Assembly: GCA_006176705.1 (NCBI GenBank)
Contig: QRFJ01000768.1
Span: 186,001-250,000, forward strand
Origin: Cocos nucifera
Taxonomy: Eukaryota; Streptophyta; Magnoliopsida; Arecales; Arecaceae
Direction of reading: 5' to 3'
Length of the DNA stretch: 64,000 nt
Of the stretch, positions 34,795 to 45,384 are shown in pieces. The position numbers and the translations under genes were made by a program. The notes below the pieces were generated by a model. The model was not told where the DNA came from, searched no databases, and saw only the letters and a list, made by a program, of their open reading frames with translations. Positions within the stretch are counted from its first letter, which is position 1. Every line of letters starts with the position of its first letter.

Positions 34795-35035
34795 TATTGC
34801 CCAGAGGTAGCAACCCAAGATGGGGGCAGTGAATTGAGTTCTTATAAAATATTAACCAAATTTACTTTCTAAATAAGTATGTGCTTTGATTTTAACTAAA
34901 GTAGTGTGATGAAATGTATGCAATATAAGTAGTGGAATTAAGATAACAAAATCAAACTATGAAAGTAAAGCAATAATTATAAGTATTCAAAGTATGCAAA
35001 GAAAAAGAAGAAAAGAGTACAACACAAACACCCAG

Positions 35036-35043
35036 ATTTATAG
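35036..35043 (-). promoter_or_regulatory. Putative LTR TATA box (Sirevirus-type LTR)
   Basis: CTATAAAT on the minus strand, in a block conserved in LTR2 (39578-39585), LTR3 (44127-44134) and the pol-bearing Sirevirus LTR (50623-50630). All are followed on the plus strand by a box like TAGTGGTTCGGTGC and then cactctccaagc. Conservation across two diverged families supports a promoter role; function is inferred. Confidence 0.5.
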
Positions 35044-35732
35044 CGATTTGGTGCAACCCGCACCTACGTTCACTCTCCAAGCTTCCCTTGGGATTTTCAT
35101 CATAACCTACTCTTGATTATGATGTATTTGTTTTCTAGGCTCACAAACAAACCTAACTGATTTTTACAGGAGCACAAACCAAAATTGAACACCATTAGTT
35201 TTTTAGGTTCACTAACAATCCAATTGATTTTTTAAGCTCACCAACTAAAATCTATAATATCCAATTCTGGGCTTGGATGGGCCTAATTCCCAAGTTTCTT
35301 TTTCCTAAAGAAACTTGTAAAGAAATAAAAATATAATATAAAAATTTTAGTACAAAAATAAAAAATAGAGTTGAAACTCTTTGAGCACAAAGAAGAGGTT
35401 GAATAATTGACTCTTTTGAAACTTGGAAACTCTTCTTTGAGGCTTGAGAGGATTCTTGAGAAGTTGTAGAAGATAGCTCTTGAATGCCCTTTGAAATTGC
35501 TGCAAAATCTCTCTTTTTCTCTTTTATTGATGTGCAATAGAATCTCTTAGGTTTGGAAAATGATTTCTCTCTCTAAAAATTCTTAATCTTATTTTTCAAC
35601 TAATTCTTCATCTCTAAATACCTTTGGAGATGGTAGGAGAGAGATTTCTAGCTGTTGAAAGCATTGAAATAGCTGTTGGAAGTGAAAACTAGCCGTTGCA
35701 AAACAATCCATTGAAGGCTATCCGTGCAAAAT

Positions 35733-35990
35733 GAGACCTCTCGATTTTTCATGAGACCACTCATCAGATTTTGAGATCTTTTGATTCTGAATTGAGACAT
35801 CTCATCGGAATCACGAGATCTCTCGAGAATCCTGCGAGATCTCTCGCTCTTAGAGCATAGAAACTAAGTTTCTATCTCTTGAGATTGAGACATCTCGAGT
35901 TTAACTCGAAACCTCTCAAAATCATGCCAAAACTACATTTGGGTATGCCAGTCTGCTCGAGAGCTCTCGAAAAAAATCCAAGATGTCTCA
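35733..35990. repeat. Palindromic motif cluster in LTR1
   Basis: Eight or more copies of GAGAYCTCTCG or degenerate forms in about 260 bp, including perfect palindromes GAGATCTC (35815-35822 and 35836-35843) and TCTCGAGA (35821-35828). Equivalent clusters are at 40270-40530 (LTR2) and 44817-45075 (LTR3, with GAGACGTCTC at 44973-44982). Palindromic repeats in LTRs are a reported Sirevirus trait. Confidence 0.65.
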
Positions 35991-38059
35991 AAAATTATTC
36001 CAAGGCTATTTTAAAAATTTTTCTGCACCAATCAAGGGAATTTGATTTTTATTTGATTTCTACTTTATGTCTTCCTTATTTTGGTCAAAGAGCTCTCTTT
36101 CTTCTGATCTTTGGAAGCTTAAAAAAAATCTTTTCTTTAAGGATATTGACTTGATGAATTTTTATAGATCTTTTCTTGAAATGATTCTTCAATTTAAATA
36201 TCTGAAAAGACCTACATCCACTCATGAAACATATGGTTAAATACTTAAATACTCAAAGTTTAGCAATCATCAAAATCAATCATGGGATCAACAATCTTCT
36301 CCTTTTTGATGATGGCAAAACTTTGAGTATATACATAATAAAAATAAATAATATATTTTATTATATTTTGCTAATATGTATCATGAAGACATGAAGTACT
36401 AGATCAATCACATGAATGCACACTTCATGAATATTCTCAATTAATCTTTAAAACATCAAAATTTTAAGTTTCATAAGCATCAATCCTTCAAGCATATACT
36501 CAACATACTTCTCTCCCTTTTTGACAACATCAAAAAGCTCATGGGAAGAAACAAGAAACCATCAAAATCTACATCAAAGCATTAAATTGAGTGATGTATT
36601 AAGTTCACAAAATCAATTTAAATGAATCATCTTTCTTTCAAGAATTTGTCCTTTAACTCAAACTAAGTTTCAAATATTCATTTTAATTTCAAAAGGCTCT
36701 CTCTCTTTTTGAATTAATATGACCTTTAATCAAATTTTTAGATATCTACTTTTAAACTTTAAGAAGAATAGAGCTTTTCAAAAGATTTGAACATAAAATC
36801 AAGCATAGCATTTAATTCAATATTTAATCTTTTTTTTCTTAAGAAATTTTAGTCAATTGAGTTCGAGAAAGGTATGTATCAAGAATGTATTGAGCAAAGT
36901 AAAATAAGCAGTATCAAAGAAATAGATAGTCATATTTTTAAATTCATTGCTTTGAGTAAAAATTATTTTAAAATAAATAATTCATAAGAATTTTGCAATG
37001 CACATCAAAAATTTAGGATCAAATTTAAATTTTTAAATGTTTCAAAATTTAGTTTAGAAATTTATTTTTTGGAGTAAGAATATATTTTTAAATATAATTT
37101 AACTCTAATCATTTGCAAAAACAATCATGCACATCAAGTTTAAAGTTTGACACATGAAAAGTTCAGTATTATATTTATCAGTGAGCTTAAAAATTATAAG
37201 AATGTATCAAAATCAATTTGTTTGAAGTAAGAATATATCTCAAACTTTTTTCACTCCAAATAATTTTCAAAAATGATTTGACAACCAAATTAAAAGCATA
37301 TAGATCAAATGAAATCATCATATTAAGGCTCAAAAGTATAATGAAATCAATGTTCATTTACCATATAAGCTAATTAGAATTTTTAATCAAAGCTAGATAA
37401 TATCACTCTCCTTATTTTTCATAATTAATGCTAGATAATTTTTTTTAATTTTTCTCTCTCTTTTTCTTTCAAATCAAGCAGATTAAACATGAATTTAACT
37501 ACTAAATTTAGATTTTCTAAATTTGAAAGATATTTTTAATTTCAAAATCCTTTTCAAATAATTGATCATTTCTTCTTTAATAATTTCTTCCCCTTATTTT
37601 AGTAAATAATGTCAAAAAAAATAGTTTTTCTTATAGGTTTAGCAATTAAAATATTCACACCCAATTAAGTATTTTTTAAATTAAATTCATTAATTATAAA
37701 ATTGATATGGAGAGGCCTAAGATATCATGCTAAATTTTAAGATAAAACTATTTCATCCATAGCATGATATATAGAAGAAAGCATGTTGATTTAAAAATCA
37801 AAGTATTCAAATCATTTCAAGCATCAAAATCAATCAATCATTTTAATCTCATTGAAATATAGAGAGTATTTTAAGCAAGTAAATGTGATATGAAACTACA
37901 TAAATAGATTATTAGTATCAATAGAATTAATCAAACAAATATTAATGGTATGATGTGAGAAAAGTTTAGATTTTATCCAAAAGCATCATCCATCCATTTT
38001 CATTTTCAAGGCATCCATCAAAAAAATTTTCTCTTTTCATTCCATTGGATCCTTGGTGT

Positions 38060-39200
38060 ACCTACAAAATCATTTGTTAATCTTTGATACCCAAGTTATC
38101 TTAGGTACATGGATATTAGAGCACATGGTTCCTTTTGAAATCCAAATTTATTTGCTTAAAGTTTGGCCAAATCTTTTAATGTTATATTCTAAAATTTTAT
38201 GGCCAATTTTGTTACATTTAAGATATATAAATAAATTATTTTTAAATAAAGTTTTGCTGAACATATTTTTGATAATCTTTTATTTTCTTAAAGGATTATA
38301 TCCAATTTCAGCTTTATTGAAAATAATCATTTGATTATTCAAAATTGCTTGAAGCTTTTGAGACCCAATAGTAAATCTTTCAAGCATGGATTTTAAATTT
38401 TCAATTTTTTTCTTAGTTTTGCATTTTCTTCCAAAAAAGATCTTTCAAATTTCAAGATCTTTTCTTTCTTTTTTAACAAATTTTTTTTTAGATTTAACTA
38501 TATTCTTCTTTTTCTTACTTAGAGTTTCAATTAGTTCTAAAAATTCTTTCTTTTCTTTGGCCAGATATTTTATATCTTTCAAAAGATCTTTCTTTTCACG
38601 CAAAATTTTATTTTTTTCTTCAACCAAAGAAAGATTATATATCTTAAGTTCTTTATTTTTTAGCCTTAATTTTTTGTATTCATCCATTAAATCATTAAAG
38701 GCTTTAAATCACTCATCAAAAGTAAATTAGTAAGAATTTTCAGAATTTATCTCATCTTCATTGGTCATGAGGCAAAGATTTATAGTACCTTCTTTTTCTT
38801 TTTCATTTCTCATTTCTTTGCTTTGCTCCCTCTTAATTAATTTTTTTTTTTTATTTTCTCTTTTTTTTTCTTCTTTTCATCCTCATGAGCTGTAAGGCAT
38901 AGGTTGGGATGAGCTTTCTTTTCTTCTTTGGAACTTGATATTTCTTCTTGTTTTGCTCCCTCAAAAATAGTGTCCAATTTCTCCTAAACTTATTTTGCTG
39001 AAATGCAAGAAAAAATTAGATTAAACTCATTTATATCTAATGAACAATAAAGTATATTTAAAGCCTTAGCATTTAGATGCATTGATTATTCATCAATAAA
39101 TGATGTATTTTGTATATAAGGGCCATTAACAATAATTTTTCATAGATTATAGTCATGTGATTGTATAAATATTTTCATTCTAATTTTTTAATATATGTAA
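38060..39200 (-). pseudogene. Shortened Sirevirus-type gag pseudogene, copy 1
   Basis: The N-terminal gag part (about 38990-39200: RMKIFIQSHDYNL, VNGPYIQ, LNILYCSLDINEFN) matches the Sirevirus gag at 50022-50258. It then jumps directly to the Glu/Lys-rich coiled coil (AHPNLCLTAHEDE; 38445-38687: MDEYKKLRLKNKELKIYN), which in the pol-bearing copy comes about 1 kb later. The central capsid part and first zinc knuckle are therefore missing. A second zinc-knuckle-like motif (about 38180-38230) reads YLKCNKIGHKILEY, with two Cys lost. The KQIWISKGT-type tail follows near 38120-38160. Stops (near 39180, 39140 and 38990) make it a pseudogene. Confidence 0.75.
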
Positions 39201-39322
39201 TTTAATTCATTTAACAGTGGAGGACAATCAATAGAATGGCCTTTATTCAAAAAGAATTTTATTTAGATTGCCATGCTCTTTTACTCTTGACGGTTAGGTC
39301 AAAAATCAATAATAGAGCACCT

Positions 39323-39334
39323 GCTCTGATACCA
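39323..39334 (-). promoter_or_regulatory. Primer-binding site, internal region 1
   Basis: The minus strand reads TGGTATCAGAGC exactly, beside LTR2. Confidence 0.9.
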
Positions 39335-39336
39335 AT

Positions 39337-40835
39337 TTTTTTTTAGAGATAGTAATCCAAGAGGGGGGATGAATTAGATTCTTATAAAATTTTAACCAAA
39401 TTTACTTTTTAAATAAGTATGTCCTTTGATTTTAACCAAAGTGGTGCGATGAAATGTATGCAATATAAGCAGCGGAATTAAGATAACAAAATCAAACTAT
39501 AAAAATAAAGTAAAAATTATAAGTATGCAAAGTATGCAAAGAGAAAGAAGAAAAGAGTACAACACAAATACACAAAAATTTATAGTGGTTCAGTGCAACC
39601 CACACTTACATCTCTCCAAGCTTCTCTTGAGATTTTCACTATAATCTACTCTTAATTACAGTGTATTTATTTTTCAGGCTCACAAACAAACCTAGTTAAT
39701 TTTCACAGGAGCACCAACTAAAATCTAACATCGTTAGTTTTTTGGGTTCACTAACAATCCAATTGATTTTTCGAGCTCACCAATCAAAACCTACAATGTC
39801 CAATTCTGGACTTGGATGAACCTAATTTCCAAGTTTATTTTTCTAAAGAAACTTGTAAAGAAACAAAAATATAATATAAGAATTTTAGTACAAAAATAAA
39901 AAATAAAGTTGAAACTCTTCGAGCATGAAGAAGAGGTTGAATAATCGGCTCTTTTGAAGCTTGAAAACTCTTCTTTGAGGCTTGAGAGGATTCTTAAAAA
40001 GTTGTAGAAGATAGCTCTTAAATGTCCTTTAAAATTGCTGCAAAATTTCTCTCTTTTTCTCTTTTATTGATGTGTAATAGAATCCCTTAGGTTTGAAAAA
40101 AAAAATTTCTTTCTAAAAGTTCTTAATCTTATTTTTCAATTAATTCTCCACCTTTAAATACCTTTAGAGATGGTTGGAAAGATATTTCTAGCTATTGGAA
40201 GCACTGAAATAGACATTGGGAGTGAAAACTAGTCATTGCAAAATAATCCGTTGAAGGTTGTCTATGCAAAATGAGACCTCTCGATTTTTCATGAGACCTC
40301 TCGTCAGGTTTTGAGACCTCTCAATTATGAATCAAGATGTTTCATTGAAACCACAAGACCTCTCAAGAATCCTGCGGGACCTCTCACTCTCAAAGCACAG
40401 AAACTAAGTTTCTGTCTTCTGAGATCAAAATGTCTCAAATTCAACTCGAGATCTCTCAAAATTATACCAAAACTATGTTTGGGCATGCCAGTCCACTCGA
40501 AAGCTTTTTAAAAAAATTCTGAGATATCTCAAAAATTATTCCAAGGCTATTTTAAAAAATTTTTTGCACCAATCAAGGAGATTTGATTTTTATTTGATTT
40601 TCACTTTATATCTTCGTTGTTTTGATCAAAGAGCTCTCTTTCTTCTAATCTTTGGAAGCTTAAGAAAAAATTTTTTCTTTAAGAATCTTGACTTGATGAA
40701 TTTTTGTAGATCTTTTCTTGAAATTATTCTTCAATTTAAATACCTGAAAAAATCTACATCCACTCATAAAATATATGGTTAAATACTCAAACACTCAAAG
40801 TTTGGCAATCATTAAAATCAATCATGGGATCAACA
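39337..40835 (-). repeat. Gag-only array LTR2 (middle, shared)
   Basis: 1499 bp; the right end GGATCAACA meets the PPT of internal region 2 and the left end (ttttttttagagatag, decayed TGTTGCCCAGAG) meets the PBS of internal region 1. It serves as 5' LTR of one unit and 3' LTR of the other and has no target duplication of its own. Plus-strand frames 40311-40511 and 40564-40782 are not genes. Confidence 0.85.
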
Positions 40836-42619
40836 ATCTTTTCCATTTTGATAATAACAAAACTTTGAGTATATGCATAATAAAAATAAATAATATATTT
40901 TAATATATTTTACTAATATGTATCATGAAGATATGAAGTACTAGATCAAACACATGAATGCATACTTCATGAATGTTCTTAATTAATCTTTAAAATATCA
41001 AAACTTTAAGTTTCTTAAGCATCAATCCTTCAAGCATATACTCAACATACTTCTCCCCCTTTTTAACAATATCAAAAAGCTCATGAAAAGAAATAAGAAA
41101 CCATCAAAATCAACATCAAGCATTAAATTGAGAGATGTATTCAGTTCATAAAATCAATTTAAATGAATCATCTTCCTTTCAAAAATTTATCCTTTAACTC
41201 AAACTAAGTTTCAAATATTCATTTTAATTTTAGAAGGCTTTCCCTCTTTTTGAATTAATATGATTTTTAATCAGATTTTTAGATATGCACTTTTAAACTT
41301 TAAGAAGAATAGAGCTTTTTAAAAGATTTGAACATGAAATCAAGCATAGCATTTAATTCAATATTCAATCTTTCCCTTTCTTAAGAAATTTTAGTCAATT
41401 GAGTTCGGAAAAGGTATGTATCAAGAATGTATCGAGCAAAGTAAAATAAGTAGTATCAAAAAAATAGATAATCATATTTTCAAATTCATTGCTTTGAGTA
41501 AAAATTATTTCAAAATAAATAATTCATAAGAATTTTGCAATGCACATAAAAAATTTAGAATCAAATTTAAATTTTTAAATGAGTTTCAAAATTTAGTTTA
41601 AAAATTTATTTTTTAAAATAAGAATATATTTTTAAATTTAATTTAACTCTAATCATTTGCTAAAAATGATCATGCAAATCAAGTTTAAAATTTGACACAT
41701 GAAAAATTTAGTATTATATTTATCAATGAGCTTGAAAATTATAAGAATATATCAAAATTAATTTATTTAGAGTAAAAATATGTCTTAAACTTTTTTTACT
41801 CTAAATAGTTTTCAAAAATAATTTGACAATCAAATCAAAAGCATATAAGAATCATCATATTAAGGCTCAAAAGTATAATGAAATTAATGTTCATTTACCT
41901 TAATATAAGCTAATTAGAATTTTCAATCAAAGCTAGATAATATCACTCCTCTTATTTTTCATAATTAATGTTAGATAAATTTATTTTTTAATTTTTCTCT
42001 CTCTTTTTCTTTCAAATCAAGCAGATTTAACATGAACTTAACTACTAAATTTAGATTTTCTAAATTTGAAAGTTATTTTTAATTTCAAAGTCCTTTTCAA
42101 ATAATTGATCATTTCTTCTTTAATAATTTCTTTCCCTTACTTTAGCAAATAATACCAAAAAAAAATAATTTTTCTTGTAGGTTTAGCAATTAAAATATTC
42201 ACACCCAATTAAGCATTTTTTAAACTAAATTCATCAATTATGAAATTGATATGGATAGGCTTAAGATATCATGCTAAATTTTAAGATAAAATTATTTTAT
42301 CTATAGCATGATATATAGAAGAGAGCATATTGATTTAAAAATCAAAGTATTCAAATCATTTCAAACATCAAAATCAATCAATCATTCTAATCTCATCAAA
42401 ATATAGAGAGTATTTTAAGTAAGTAAATATGATATGAAACTACATAAATAGATTATTAGAATCAACAGAATTAATCAAACAAATATTGATGGTATAATAT
42501 GAGAAAAGTTTAGACTTTATCCAAAAGCATCATCCATCCATTTTTATTTTCAAGGCATCTATCAAAAAATTTTTCTTTTTTTATTCCATTGGATCCTTGG
42601 TGTACCGACAAAATCATTT

Positions 42620-43760
42620 GCTAATCTTTGGTACCCAAGTTAGCTTGGTTCCATGCATGTTAGAGTACATGGTTTCTTTTGAAATCCAAATTTGTTTGAT
42701 TAAAGTTTGGCCAATTCTTTAAATATTACATTCTAAAATTTTATGGCGAACTTTGTTACATTTAAGACATGTAAATGAACTATTTTTAATAAACTTTTGT
42801 TAAACATATTTTTGATAAATTTTTATTTTTTTAAAAGATTATACCCAATTCCAGCTTTATTGAAAATAACCATTTGATTATTCAAAATTACTTGAAGCTT
42901 TTGAGATCCAATAGTAAATTTTTCAAGCATGGATTTTAAATTTTCAATCTCTTTTCTTAGTTTTGCATTTTCTTCCAAAAGAGATCTTCATATTTTAAGA
43001 ACTTTTCTTTTTCTTCAACAAAATTTTTTTTAGATTTAACTATATTCTCCTTTTCCTTACTTAGAGTTTCAATTAGTTCTAAAAATTATTTCTTTTCTTT
43101 GGCCAGATATTTTATATCTTTCGAAAGATCTTCTTTTTCACTCAAAATTTTATTTTTCTCTTCAACCAAAGAAAGATTATATTTTTTAAGTTCTTTATTT
43201 TTTAGCCTTAATTTTTTGTATTCATCCATTAAATCATTAAAGGCTTCAAATAACTCATCAAAAATAAATTGAAAAGAACTTTCAGAATTTACCTCATCTT
43301 CATTGGTCATGAGGTAAAGATTTGTAGTACTTTCTTTCTTTTTTTCATTTCTCATTTCTTTGCTTTGCTCTCCCTTAATTAATATTTTCTTTTTCTTTTG
43401 TTTTCTCTTCTTCTTTTTCTTCTTTTCATCCTCATGAGCTGTGAGGCATAGGTTGGGGTGAGCTTTCTTATCTTCTTTAGAGCTTAATATTTCTTCTTAT
43501 TTTGCTCTCTCAAAAATAGTGTCCAATTTCTTCCAAACTTATTTTGCTGAAATACAAAAAGAAATTAGATTGAGCTCATTTATATCTAATGAACAATAAA
43601 GTATATTTAAAGTCTTAGCATTTAGATGCATTAATTTTTCATCAATAAATAATGTATTTTGTATATGAGGTTCATTGACAATAATTTTTCATAGATTATA
43701 GTCATTTGATTGTATAAAAATTTTCATTCTAATTTTTTAATGTATGTAATTTAATTCATT
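42620..43760 (-). pseudogene. Shortened Sirevirus-type gag pseudogene, copy 2
   Basis: Same layout as copy 1: N-terminal gag reading (about 43540-43740), direct junction to the coiled coil (43086-43355, 89 residues open: ELFEAFNDLMDEYKKLRLKN), then a complete C-x2-C-x4-H-x4-C zinc knuckle (CLKCNKVRHKILEC) at 42728-42769. Unlike copy 1 the knuckle retains all four metal ligands. The central capsid segment is missing here too, so the deletion predates the tandem duplication. Stops break the frame. Confidence 0.75.
42728..42769 (-). other. Intact CCHC zinc-knuckle coding segment
   Basis: Fourteen codons reading CLKCNKVRHKILEC with C-x2-C-x4-H-x4-C spacing, the nucleic-acid-binding motif of gag. 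Confidence 0.8.
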
Positions 43761-43871
43761 TAACAGTGAGGGACAATCAAGAGAATGGCCTTCATTCAAA
43801 AAGAATTCTATTTAGATTGCCAAGATCTTTTACTCTTGATGGTTAGGTCAAAAATCAATAATAGAGCACCT

Positions 43872-43883
43872 GCTCTGATATCA
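43872..43883 (-). promoter_or_regulatory. Primer-binding site, internal region 2
   Basis: The minus strand reads TGATATCAGAGC, one mismatch from the usual PBS, beside LTR3. Confidence 0.85.
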
Positions 43884-43885
43884 AT

Positions 43886-45379
43886 TATTATCCAGAGATA
43901 GCAACCTAAGAGGAAAGGTGAATTAGATTCTTATAAAATTTTAACCAAATTTACTTTCTAAACAAGTATGTGCTTTGATTTTAACCAAAATGGTGTGATG
44001 AAATATATGCAATATAAATAGTAGAATTAAGATAACAAAATCAAACTATGAAAGTAAAGCAAAAATTATAAGCATGCAAAGTATGCAAAGGAAAAGAAGA
44101 AAAGAGCACAACATAAACACACAAAGATTTATAGTGGTTCGGTGCAACCCACATCTATGTCCACTCTCCAAGCTTCTCTTGAGATTTTTACTATAATCTA
44201 CTCTTGATTATAGTGTATTTAGTTTTCAGGCTCATAAACAAACCTAGTTGATTTTTCAGAAGCACCAACCAACAGCTAACACCATTAATTTTTTGGATTC
44301 ACTAACAATCCAGTTGATTTTTTGGACTCACCAACCAAAATCTACAATGTCCAATTTTGAGCTTGGATGGGCCTAATCTCCAAGTTTTTTTTTAAAGAAA
44401 CTTATAAAAAAATGAAAATACAATATAAGAATTTCAGCATAAAAATAAAAATCAAGTTGAAACTCTTTGAGCACGAAGAAGAGGTTGAATAATCGGCTCT
44501 TTTGAAGCTTGGAAACTCTTCTTTGAGGCATAAGAGGATTCTTGAGAAGTTGTAGAAGATAACTCTTAAATGCCCTTTAAAATCGCTGCAAAATCTCTCT
44601 TTTTCTCTTTTATTGATCTGCAATAGAATCCCTTAGGTTTGGAAAATAATTTTTCTCTCTAAAAACCCTTAATCTTATTTTTTAATTGATTCTTCATCTT
44701 TAAATATCTTTAGAGATGATTGGAGAGAGATTTCTAGCTATTGGAAGCACTGAAATAGTCGTTAGGAGTGAAAACTAGCCGTTGTAAAATAATTCGTTGA
44801 AGGCTATCTGCGCAAAATGAGATCTCTCGATTTTTTATGAGACCTCTCATCATATTTCAAGATCTCGTGGATCTGAATCAAGATGTCTTGTCAAAACCAT
44901 GAGACCTCTCAAAAATCCTACGAGACCTCTCGCTCTTAGAGCACAGAAACTAAGTTTCTATCTTCAGAGATCGAGACGTCTCATGTTCAACATGAAACCT
45001 CTCAAAATTATTTTAGAACTACATTTGGGCATGCCAGTCCACTCGAGAGCTCTCAAAAAATTTTTGAGACGTCTTGAAAATTGCTCCAAAGCTATTTTGA
45101 GGGATTTTTTGCAACAATCAAGGAGATTTGATTTTTATTTAATTTTTACTTTATATCTTCTTTATTTTGGTCAAAGAGCTCTCTTTCTTCTGATCTTTGA
45201 AAGCTTAAGAAATATTTTTTCTTTAAGAATCTTAACATGATGAATTTTTGTAGATCTTTTCTTGAAATGATTCTTTAATTTAAATATCTAGAAAGACCTA
45301 CATCCACTCATGAAACACATGGTTAAATACTCAAACACTCAAAGTTTGGCAATCATCAAAATCAATCATGGGGTCAACA
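43886..45379 (-). repeat. Gag-only array LTR3 (right, 5' LTR)
   Basis: 1494 bp; left end TATTATCCAGAG (decayed TGTTGCCCAGAG), right end GGGGTCAACA. It is followed by CAACC and CopA-2 LTR sequence rather than a PPT, so it is the outer LTR. The frame at 45368-45658 starts in this LTR and runs across the insertion border, so it is fortuitous. Confidence 0.85.
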
Positions 45380-45384
45380 CAACC
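45380..45384. repeat. Target-site duplication of the gag-only array, right
   Basis: CAACC, identical to 34790-34794. Joining the two flanks restores a continuous CopA LTR. Confidence 0.8.

Larger units (their letters stand above)
34795..36293 (-). repeat. Gag-only array LTR1 (left, 3' LTR)
   Basis: 1499 bp. The right end GGGATCAACA is followed by the PPT complement; the left end TATTGCCCAGAGG is a one-base change from TGTTGCCC. It carries a TATA-like box (minus strand, 35036-35043) and a cluster of GAGATCTC-type palindromes (35733-35990). Confidence 0.85.
36294..39336 (-). mobile_element. Gag-only array internal region 1
   Basis: About 3.04 kb between LTR1 and LTR2. On the minus strand: PBS (39323-39334), gag (about 39200-38060), then about 1.75 kb of AT-rich non-coding sequence (36300-38050) with PPT-like runs at 36294-36310, 36508-36522 and 36697-36711. 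There is no pol sequence. It is roughly 93% identical by eye to internal region 2. Confidence 0.8.
40836..43885 (-). mobile_element. Gag-only array internal region 2
   Basis: About 3.05 kb with the same order as internal region 1: PBS, shortened gag, AT-rich non-coding part, and PPT-like runs at 40836-40850, 41051-41064 and 41240-41250. No pol. Confidence 0.8.
34795..45379 (-). mobile_element. Tandem gag-only Sirevirus-like element (three LTRs, two internal regions)
   Basis: Minus-strand array LTR3-internal2-LTR2-internal1-LTR1 with about 4545-bp period, flanked as a whole by CAACC on both sides. LTRs start TGTTGATCCC and end (ancestrally) GGGCAACA. Each internal region has a PBS, a shortened gag and several PPT-like runs but no protease, integrase, RT or RNase H. 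This fits the described class of terminal-repeat elements with only gag (TR-GAG). It would depend on a pol-bearing Sirevirus such as the one at 47597-51636. A dimer sharing its middle LTR with one target duplication points to unequal LTR recombination, or to integration of a tandem cDNA. Confidence 0.85.

Noticed and set aside
44899..45240. 113-residue frame with counterparts at 58902-59243 and partly 35879-36154, 40311-40511, 54256-54642
   Set aside because: It follows the GAGAYCTCTC repeat cluster of the Sirevirus-type LTR; the frame is a by-product of the repeat and is broken in LTR1 and LTR2.
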